A stretch of 5,588 nucleotides of DNA from assembly GCA_945834965.1 (NCBI GenBank), contig CAMAHZ010000088.1:1-5588 (forward strand). Reading direction: 5' to 3'. Below the pieces are notes generated by a model, which was not told the origin of the DNA, ran no database searches, and saw nothing but the letters and a program-made list of their open reading frames with translations. How positions within the stretch are numbered: the first letter of the stretch is position 1; each line of letters opens with the position of its first letter. This stretch comes from an uncultured Clostridia bacterium. Lineage in GTDB: Bacteria > Bacillota > Clostridia > Christensenellales > Borkfalkiaceae. Position numbers and translations under genes: made by a program. This document shows positions 1-5,190 of this stretch, in pieces.

Positions 1-129
1 ATGGATAATTACAAAAAGGAACAGGTCATCTGCGATTATCTTTCTTCTATGACGGACAGGTATGCGGTGTACACCTTTAACCGCATATTCGTTCCGCGCG
101 GTTGGAATTTTACGGACGAACAAAATTAA
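1..129 (+). CDS. dgt: dGTP triphosphohydrolase, C-terminal end (partial)
   Basis: This is the last 42 codons of a gene that enters from the left edge, in frame 1, ending at TAA 127-129. The peptide contains DYLSSMTDRYA at residues 12-22 of the fragment, followed by a Phe-rich stretch and a Trp near the end. It closely resembles the conserved C-terminal D-Y-[IL]-x-x-M-T-D-R-[YF]-A segment of HD-domain deoxyguanosinetriphosphate triphosphohydrolases, which convert dGTP to deoxyguanosine and triphosphate in the cytoplasm. The HD metal-binding residues lie outside the window and cannot be checked. The ATG at base 1 is just an in-frame Met, not a likely start. A dgt gene directly before dnaG is a common clostridial arrangement, which supports the call. 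The alternative is another HD-domain phosphohydrolase of the same family. Confidence 0.8.
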   Translation: MDNYKKEQVICDYLSSMTDRYAVYTFNRIFVPRGWNFTDEQN

Positions 130-131
130 TT

Positions 132-145
132 TATACGATATATAG
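132..145 (+). promoter_or_regulatory. Weak candidate -10-like element before dnaG
   Basis: The 16-base gap between dgt and dnaG is almost pure A/T and has no Shine-Dalgarno sequence. TATACG (132-137) matches the sigma-A -10 consensus TATAAT at four of six positions. TTTACG (109-114), inside the end of dgt, matches the -35 consensus TTGACA at four of six with a 17-base spacer. If used, transcription would begin at about 144-145, giving a nearly leaderless dnaG message. The match is weak and AT-rich gaps produce such hits by chance, so this is a suggestion only. Confidence 0.2.
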
Positions 146-1942
146 ATGAGTGGGATTGATAAAGAGTTCATACGGACTTTAAAGGAAAAAGTTAATATCG
201 TAGAGATTGCGGAAAGCTACTTTTCGATGGAAAAGAAGGGTGTAAACTTCTGGGCGTGCTGCCCGTTCCATCACGAAAAGACTCCGTCGTTTGCAATAAA
301 CGAAGTCGGGCAGTTTTTTCACTGCTTCGGCTGCGGCGAGTCCGGCGACGTAATCCGTCTCGTCTCCGAAATGGAATCGCTCGACTTTATGGGTGCGGTC
401 AAAATGCTTGCAGAAAGAGCGCAGATACCCCTGCCGGAGCTTGCTGAAGACGACGGTCGGGCGGCGGCGCTTAAAAAGAAAAAGGAAACCTTACTTAAAA
501 TATTAAACGATTGCGCACACTTTTATTTGAACAACCTATCGTCAGGTAAGGCGGACGCGCACGTAAACTATATATTGAACAGGCAAATTCCTGCAAATAT
601 GGTGCGAACGTTTGGTCTGGGCGCAAGCTTGAATTACGACGACTTACCCAGATACCTTCTCTCAAAGGGCTATTCGCGGCAGGATATAATAGAAAGCGGA
701 ACGGTAAACGAAGCGAACGGCAGGCTCTCCGACGCACAGGGCGGAAGATTGATTTTCCCCATAATCAACTCGTACGGCGAAGTAATCGCATTCGGCGGCA
801 GGGTGTTGCAAAAGACCAAATTCGGCAAATACGTCAACACCAAAGACACACTCGTGTTTACCAAACGCAATAACCTTTACAATATAAACCTTGTAAAAAA
901 ACTAAAGCGCACTACGGCGGTTAAAGAAATAATTATGGTAGAAGGCTATATGGACGTAATTTCGCTGTATAGCGCAGGGTTTAAGAACGTAGTTGCAAGT
1001 ATGGGAACTGCCCTAACGCAGGAACAGGCAAGGCTTTTAAAAAGGTACGTAGACACCGTTTATATCAGCTACGACGGCGACGCCGCAGGGCAAAAAGCCA
1101 ACCTTAAGGGTATGGATATTCTCAAGGACGAAGGCTTAAACGTAAAGGTCGTTCCGCTACCGGAAGGGCTTGACCCCGACGACGTTATAAAACAGCACGG
1201 TACGGAAGGTTATCAAAAATGCCTTGATAGCGCAATGCCGCTTATAGACTATAAGTTAAAGGTATTAAAGCGAAACTTTGACGTAAGCAAGACCGAAGAT
1301 AAGCGTAAATTCGTCTCCGAAGCGCTTGAAATCGTCCGCACTTCCGAGACTGCGACCGAGCAGGAAGAGCTGTTAAAACAACTCCGCGTAGAGACGGGCG
1401 TGTCGCTTGACGCGTTAAAAAACGATTTGGAAGCAAAGCGCCCCGAAAAGCCCGTTCAAAAGATAGAACAGCCTACGCAGAGAAAGGATTCGGCAGACGC
1501 AACTCAAAAGGCGTCGCGGTTCGTCATCGCCGGCTTGCTGTTCGGCGAAGATTACGCAAAGGACGTGGATATCTCTTCCATAAAATTCGTAAACGACGCC
1601 CATATAATCATTGCAAAGTATATCCGCAGTAAACGGCTTATGGAAGAGCCCGTGCGCCTATCCGAACTCTTTGAATTTTTCGACGAGCATACGCCCGAGT
1701 TTGAAGAACTCAACAAGATTTTGGACTATGCGGACGGAAGCGGCTTAGACGGCGAAGTCGGCGAAAAGTATTTTAACGACTGTTTAATCAAGCTTAAACT
1801 CAACGGCATAGACGAAGAAATAAGCGTATTAACGAAGAGCCTTAGCGGAATATCAGACTTAATCGACAGGGCAAAGGTTGCCCAGAAAATCAACGAATTA
1901 GCAAAACTAAAAGAGAAAATCAAAACAGGAAAAAACCTGTAA
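146..1942 (+). CDS. dnaG: DNA primase DnaG
   Basis: This 598-residue protein has the full architecture of bacterial primase, which synthesises RNA primers at the replication fork with the DnaB-type helicase. The N-terminal CHC2 zinc-binding domain (about 1-100) has ligands C39, H42, C60 and C63. The RNA polymerase domain follows, with the RLIFPI stretch at 201-206, GGR at 217-219 and KYVNT at 228-232. The TOPRIM catalytic fold has the metal-binding EGYMD (E266), DGD (D310, D312) and a GLDPDD motif at 341-346. The charged linker at about 430-455 leads to the helicase-binding domain (about 457-598). Length is normal for the family. The start at 146 gives the usual N-terminus before the zinc domain, but it lacks a Shine-Dalgarno sequence, so translation may depend on dgt termination 16 bases upstream or on a short-leader message. 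No key residue is missing. Confidence 0.97.
   Translation: MSGIDKEFIRTLKEKVNIVEIAESYFSMEKKGVNFWACCPFHHEKTPSFAINEVGQFFHCFGCGESGDVIRLVSEMESLDFMGAVKMLAERAQIPLPELAEDDGRAAALKKKKETLLKILNDCAHFYLNNLSSGKADAHVNYILNRQIPANMVRTFGLGASLNYDDLPRYLLSKGYSRQDIIESGTVNEANGRLSDAQGGRLIFPIINSYGEVIAFGGRVLQKTKFGKYVNTKDTLVFTKRNNLYNINLVKKLKRTTAVKEIIMVEGYMDVISLYSAGFKNVVASMGTALTQEQARLLKRYVDTVYISYDGDAAGQKANLKGMDILKDEGLNVKVVPLPEGLDPDDVIKQHGTEGYQKCLDSAMPLIDYKLKVLKRNFDVSKTEDKRKFVSEALEIVRTSETATEQEELLKQLRVETGVSLDALKNDLEAKRPEKPVQKIEQPTQRKDSADATQKASRFVIAGLLFGEDYAKDVDISSIKFVNDAHIIIAKYIRSKRLMEEPVRLSELFEFFDEHTPEFEELNKILDYADGSGLDGEVGEKYFNDCLIKLKLNGIDEEISVLTKSLSGISDLIDRAKVAQKINELAKLKEKIKTGKNL
1925..1940 (+). other. Small hairpin at the dnaG-rpoD junction
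   Basis: ACAGG (1925-1929) and CCTGT (1936-1940) are perfect five-base complements around a loop of six A. The structure sits on the last codons of dnaG, ending inside its TAA stop, seven bases before the AGGTG ribosome binding site of rpoD. No run of T follows, so it is not an intrinsic terminator. It could influence dnaG-rpoD processing or termination-reinitiation, but five base pairs are weak and can occur by chance. Confidence 0.3.
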
Positions 1943-1947
1943 GGCAT

Positions 1948-1952
1948 AGGTG
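1948..1952 (+). promoter_or_regulatory. Ribosome binding site for rpoD
   Basis: AGGTG is complementary to the 16S anti-Shine-Dalgarno (GGAGGTG core) and lies six bases before the ATG at 1959. It overlaps the alternative GTG start at 1950, which has only a poor AAGG (1941-1944) ahead of it. This site therefore decides in favour of the ATG. Confidence 0.65.
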
Positions 1953-1958
1953 AAAAGT

Positions 1959-3017
1959 ATGAGTATATCGGACCAGAAACTTAACGAGATTTTAAAGCAG
2001 ATAATCGACGCGCACTCTTTCAAGGGTGCGATAACGACGAACGCTCTGTGCGACGTGCTTGAAAAGTACGACACGACCCCCGCACAGGTCGACTACGTCT
2101 ATAAGTCGATTGCCGAAGTCGGTATTCAGATTATCGACGAAGCAGAAAGGGATAAAGAGCTCTACGAACAAGCTCTTTCCGACATCAGCTTAGACGACCC
2201 CGTCAAGATGTATTTAAAGGACATCGGCGAAGTCCCCCTTCTCTCTGCTGACGACGAAATCGATTTGGCAAAGCGCATTCAGGAAGGCGACGAAGAAGCT
2301 AAGAAAAAGCTTTCGGAAGCAAACTTAAGGCTCGTCGTATCAATCGCAAAGCGCTACGTCGGCAGGGGTATGCTCTTTTTGGACTTGATTCAGGAAGGCA
2401 ACATAGGTCTTATGAAGGCGGTTGAAAAGTTCGACTATGAAAAGGGCTTTAAGTTCTCAACCTATGCAACTTGGTGGATAAGACAAGCTATCACAAGGGC
2501 TATTGCCGACCAGGCAAGAACCATTCGTATCCCCGTGCATATGGTCGAAACAATCAATAAACTCACCCGTGTTTCAAGGGTTTTATTGCAGACGTTGGGT
2601 CGCGAACCCAGCCCTGCGGAAATCGCCGCAGAGATGGGCGTGTCCGAAGAGAGAGTACGCGAAATTCAAAAGATTGCTCAAGACCCCGTGTCTTTAGAAA
2701 CGCCTATCGGTGAAGAAGAAGATTCCCACCTTGGCGACTTTATCGAAGACGACAGGGCGGTTACCCCGTCCGACAGCGTGTCCAGCACTATGCTCAAGGA
2801 AACGCTTATCGGCGTATTAAGCACTTTAACGCCCAGAGAAGAAAAGGTTTTACGCCTTCGCTACGGCGTGGACGACGGCAGACCCAGAACGCTTGAAGAA
2901 GTCGGCAAGGAGTTCAACGTAACCAGAGAGCGTATCAGGCAGATAGAGGCTAAAGCGCTTAGAAAGCTCCGTCACCCGTCTCGTTCAAAGCATTTAAAGG
3001 ACTTCCTTGATACCTGA
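1959..3017 (+). CDS. rpoD: Primary (housekeeping) RNA polymerase sigma factor RpoD/SigA
   Basis: This is a group 1 sigma-70 factor that directs core RNA polymerase to -10/-35 promoters. From the ATG at 1959 it is 352 residues, typical of the short clostridial SigA. A small region 1.1 spans about 1-62 and region 1.2 begins at DDPVKMYLKDIG (79-90). Region 2 (about 117-195) has the core-binding and -10 melting/recognition segment with W172, W173, Q176 and T179. Region 3 includes the finger PVSLETPIGEEEDSHLGDF (243-261). Region 4.2 is a helix-turn-helix (311-340) with R323, E324 and R327 at the -35-contacting positions of E. coli sigma-70. An in-frame GTG at 1950 would add three residues, but the AGGTG site favours 1959. 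The stop codon TGA overlaps the ATG of trmK by one base. Presence of region 1.1 argues against an alternative sigma factor. Confidence 0.96.
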   Translation: MSISDQKLNEILKQIIDAHSFKGAITTNALCDVLEKYDTTPAQVDYVYKSIAEVGIQIIDEAERDKELYEQALSDISLDDPVKMYLKDIGEVPLLSADDEIDLAKRIQEGDEEAKKKLSEANLRLVVSIAKRYVGRGMLFLDLIQEGNIGLMKAVEKFDYEKGFKFSTYATWWIRQAITRAIADQARTIRIPVHMVETINKLTRVSRVLLQTLGREPSPAEIAAEMGVSEERVREIQKIAQDPVSLETPIGEEEDSHLGDFIEDDRAVTPSDSVSSTMLKETLIGVLSTLTPREEKVLRLRYGVDDGRPRTLEEVGKEFNVTRERIRQIEAKALRKLRHPSRSKHLKDFLDT

Positions 3018-3637
3018 TGGGCAGGATTGAAGAAATCTGTTCCTATATCGACGAGTGCGAAAGCTTTGCCGATATAGGCTGCGACCACGGCTACTGCACC
3101 TTGCACGCCTTAAAAAGCGGAAAGTGCAAAAAGGCTATCATTTCCGACGTGTCAAAAAAATCGCTTGCTAAGGCGGAAAGACTGCTATCTTCCTATATTG
3201 CAGACGGCAGGTGCAAATCGGTCTGTTGCGACGGGTTGGGCGGCATAGATAGAGAGTGCGAGCTCGTGCTTATCGCAGGTATGGGCGGTATGGAAATAAT
3301 CAAGATTTTAACCGAAGGCTTTATTCCCCAAAGGTTTATCTTCCAACCGATGAAAAACTCGGAAGAGCTGAGAAGTTTTTTAATCGCAAACGGCTGTAAA
3401 ATAACCGCCGACGATATTTTTATAGACGGTAAGTACTACTTTATCATAAAGGGTGAAAGGCTTGGCGGCACGAAAGAGTACTCTAAGGAAGAGCTTGCTT
3501 TCGGCAGAGACAGCCTGAATAACCCCGTGTTCAAGCAGTTTGCCCAAAAAGAGATAGGAAAGCTTTCGGCGTTTGAGTTAACGCCCGAGCTTGAGACAAA
3601 GATTAATTTTATTAAAAAGGCAGCGTCTTTACAATGA
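3017..3637 (+). CDS. trmK: tRNA (adenine(22)-N(1))-methyltransferase TrmK
   Basis: This 206-residue class I (Rossmann-fold) S-adenosylmethionine-dependent methyltransferase belongs to the TrmK/YqfN family (COG2384), which makes m1A22 in the D-loop region of certain bacterial tRNAs. The SAM-binding motif I is ADIGCDHGY (18-26), with D44 at the end of the second strand and D72-G73 as the next ligand region. The family-typical IAGMGG (86-91) and FQPM (109-112) follow. The C-terminal tail (about 150-206), which forms helices in known TrmK structures, is somewhat short; Bacillus TrmK is nearer 230-240 residues. The start overlaps the rpoD stop by one base (TGATG) and has no close Shine-Dalgarno, which implies reinitiation by ribosomes finishing rpoD. 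A stop at 3008-3010 in this frame excludes a longer N-terminus. The rpoD-trmK-nif3 neighbourhood is classical in Firmicutes and supports the call. Confidence 0.9.
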   Translation: MGRIEEICSYIDECESFADIGCDHGYCTLHALKSGKCKKAIISDVSKKSLAKAERLLSSYIADGRCKSVCCDGLGGIDRECELVLIAGMGGMEIIKILTEGFIPQRFIFQPMKNSEELRSFLIANGCKITADDIFIDGKYYFIIKGERLGGTKEYSKEELAFGRDSLNNPVFKQFAQKEIGKLSAFELTPELETKINFIKKAASLQ

Positions 3638-4422
3638 AGGTTGAAGAAGTTTTACATATTTTAGAAGAACGCATAGCCCCCGTGGCTCTGTCGGACGCAT
3701 TTTGCGCACGGTATAATATGTACGACAACAGCGGAATTATTATCAACTGCGGAAATGAAGTTACGGGCGCTTTATTCTCACTCGACTTTTCTATAAAGGC
3801 GGTGGAAACGGCAATAGAAAAGGGGTATAACCTTATTATCACCCATCACCCTGCAATCTACGGCGGTATATCTCGCATTGATATAAAAAAGGATAGCAAG
3901 TCAAGGGCAATAGAAAAGTGTATTAAAAACGGCGTGTCAGTCATTTCGATGCACCTTAACTTCGACGTTGCACCCCAAGGCATAGACCATTATTTAATGA
4001 ATGGCTTGGGCGGTAAAGACTGCCTTGTCTGCGCACCCGTAACGGGCGGCGGTTACGGCAGGGTGTACGAAGTTGCGCCTACGCCCGTAAAGGAATTTTT
4101 GAAAAAGGTTGCGTCAGAGTTTAAAACGCACAGGGCGGTCTATCACGGCGACGAAAACATAACTGTCAGCAAGATAGGTTCGTTCTGCGGTGCCGGCTTC
4201 GACGATACGAATATGAATTTTGCTACGGCTAACGGCTGTAATCTCTTCGTCTCGTCCGACTTAAAACACCACGAAATTTTAGAGCTCGTAGAACGCGGTA
4301 TGGGCGTTTTAGAGCTTACGCATTACAGTGCGGAGAGCTACGGCTTTAACCGTATTTACGAAAATATAAAGGAAAGTATAAATGTGCCTTCGTCGTTTTT
4401 GTTCGACGAAAGGTTTGCATAA
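3634..4422 (+). CDS. Nif3-like dinuclear metal centre hexameric protein (DUF34/NIF3 family)
   Basis: This 262-residue protein belongs to the DUF34/NIF3 family (COG0327), often labelled 'GTP cyclohydrolase I type 2' although its physiological role is unsettled. Family structures are toroidal hexamers with a two-metal site in each subunit. Probable metal ligands here are H71 and H72 (in THHPAIYG), D111 (in HLNFD), H230 and E234 (in LTHYSAE); SDLKHHE at 208-214 matches the family's [GS]D-x-K-H-H segment. The length matches the short form without the inserted PII-like domain seen in the roughly 370-residue Bacillus proteins. The wording departs from consensus: YDNSG (30-34) where W-D-N-x-G is common, and HLNFDVAPQGID where H-T-N-x-D is usual. 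Its ATG overlaps the trmK stop by four bases (ATGA) with no strong Shine-Dalgarno, so translation is probably coupled. The biochemical activity cannot be told from sequence. Confidence 0.88.
   Translation: MKVEEVLHILEERIAPVALSDAFCARYNMYDNSGIIINCGNEVTGALFSLDFSIKAVETAIEKGYNLIITHHPAIYGGISRIDIKKDSKSRAIEKCIKNGVSVISMHLNFDVAPQGIDHYLMNGLGGKDCLVCAPVTGGGYGRVYEVAPTPVKEFLKKVASEFKTHRAVYHGDENITVSKIGSFCGAGFDDTNMNFATANGCNLFVSSDLKHHEILELVERGMGVLELTHYSAESYGFNRIYENIKESINVPSSFLFDERFA
4387..4413 (+). other. Hairpin near the nif3-like stop, upstream of the zinc-ribbon gene
   Basis: TTCGTCG (4389-4395) and CGACGAA (4404-4410) form a perfect seven-base stem around a T-rich eight-base loop. CC (4387-4388) can extend it by pairing with GG (4412-4413) across one bulged A. 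It lies in the last codons of the nif3-like gene, eleven bases before the GGAGG site of the next gene. There is no following T-tract, so it is not an intrinsic terminator. A role in message stability or translation of the next gene is possible, but unproven. Confidence 0.35.
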
Positions 4423-4424
4423 CG

Positions 4425-4429
4425 GGAGG
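4425..4429 (+). promoter_or_regulatory. Strong ribosome binding site for the zinc-ribbon gene
   Basis: GGAGG, within the longer GGGAGGA at 4424-4430, is a near-perfect Shine-Dalgarno eight bases before the ATG at 4438. It is the strongest such site in the window and fixes the start. It also suggests this gene is translated independently, unlike trmK and the nif3-like gene, whose starts overlap the preceding stop codons. Confidence 0.85.
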
Positions 4430-4437
4430 AAATATAT

Positions 4438-5142
4438 ATGTCACAAATTTCACAGCTTCTGCTCTATCAGGAAAAGGATTCCGAGCTTTTAAAGCTTGAA
4501 CAGGAAGTTTCGTCGTCCGACGAGCGTAAAAAATTTATGCAGACGCAGAGCTTTATGAAAAAGGCATCTGAAAAGTTGGACCAGTTAGACGCAAAGAGCA
4601 GCGGTTTGTTATCACGCCTTGAAACTCTTGAAAACAACTATAAAGAGATTGCCGAAACCTTAAAGGATTTCGAGCATATCGACGAGCTTGTAGAAGGCGG
4701 TGCAGACCTTTCATTCTATCAGCGCAACGTGGCTAAGATTGCAGAGAGCTTAAAGGCGTTAAAAGCTGAAATCAACGCCTTAATTTCTGCCGCAAAGGAA
4801 GCTACGGAAGAGTATCAGGCGCTGAAGAAAAAGGTTATCGCAACGCAGAAACAAATGCCTGAAATCGAAGCGGCTTACAAGGCTTTCAAAAAGACCAAAC
4901 AGGCTTCGGTGGACGCCGTTTCAGCAGAGCTAAATTCCCTTGCCGCTTCAATTGACCCCGAAGTATTACGCAAATACCAGGCAAAACGCTCGGAAAGAAT
5001 ATTCCCCATAATCTGCGAGATAAGAAACGATAGATGCTCTCAATGCGGTATCGAACTCTCGATTGCAGACAAGGATAAGACGGCGGGCGGCGGCGTCGTA
5101 GAGTGCGAAAACTGCCATAGGTTCTTATACAGAAAGGCGTAA
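4438..5142 (+). CDS. Coiled-coil C4-type zinc-ribbon protein (COG1579/DUF164-like)
   Basis: This 234-residue soluble protein has a long charged helical region (about 1-170), rich in Leu, Lys, Glu and Ala with heptad-like spacing, as expected for an antiparallel coiled coil. It is followed by a short conserved link, IDPEVLRKYQ (172-181), and a C-terminal zinc ribbon with paired cysteines C200-x2-C203 and C223-x2-C226. An extra Cys at 193 is outside the ribbon pattern. This matches the C4-type zinc-ribbon family (COG1579; the ribbon is Pfam zf-RING_7), whose members such as chlamydial CT398 are structurally known but have no agreed function; the fold suggests binding of nucleic acid or of a protein partner. 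There is no signal peptide or membrane segment. The gene follows the nif3-like gene by 15 bases with its own GGAGG site. Placement after nif3 is common in Clostridia, which supports the family call but does not define its job. Confidence 0.85.
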   Translation: MSQISQLLLYQEKDSELLKLEQEVSSSDERKKFMQTQSFMKKASEKLDQLDAKSSGLLSRLETLENNYKEIAETLKDFEHIDELVEGGADLSFYQRNVAKIAESLKALKAEINALISAAKEATEEYQALKKKVIATQKQMPEIEAAYKAFKKTKQASVDAVSAELNSLAASIDPEVLRKYQAKRSERIFPIICEIRNDRCSQCGIELSIADKDKTAGGGVVECENCHRFLYRKA

Positions 5143-5158
5143 ATAAAAGGCGTAAAAA
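5133..5158 (+). repeat. 13-base tandem duplication across the zinc-ribbon stop codon
   Basis: AAAGGCGTAAA occurs at 5133-5143 and again at 5146-5156, so a 13-base unit is repeated twice with one mismatch (ATA versus AAA at the unit ends). The first copy encodes the final Lys-Ala and the TAA stop. The second lies in the untranslated gap. A small slippage-type duplication is the simplest explanation. It does not alter the protein, because the stop is in the first copy. Confidence 0.6.
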
Positions 5159-5190
5159 CGATTAAAAATTATACGAAAAGCGTGAATAAA

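Noticed and set aside
66..75. Ten-base palindrome GGTGTACACC in the end of dgt
   Set aside because: It is within conserved coding sequence, single, and too short to call an operator. Part of it (TGTACACCTTTA) recurs at 5564-5575, but both copies simply encode Tyr-Thr-Phe.
256..447. Alternative plus-strand frame inside the dnaG zinc domain
   Set aside because: It is Arg-rich, low-information translation in a shifted frame of a clearly coding, conserved region.
495..870. Two overlapping minus-strand open frames inside dnaG
   Set aside because: They lie opposite the dnaG coding frame, lack recognisable domains or ribosome binding sites, and are expected by chance from its codon use.
2596..2610. 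Inverted repeat TGGGT/ACCCA with a five-base loop in rpoD
   Set aside because: It is internal to a conserved coding region (Leu-Gly-Arg-Glu-Pro-Ser), short, and without a T-tract or any junction nearby.
3612..3842. Minus-strand frame across the trmK/nif3-like junction
   Set aside because: It sits opposite two conserved genes, with no motif or start signal of its own.
5143..5190. Possible RNA gene (for example RNase P RNA) after the zinc-ribbon gene
   Set aside because: rnpB can be found near this gene in some Clostridia, but the gap is only 48 bases and has no conserved RNA elements.
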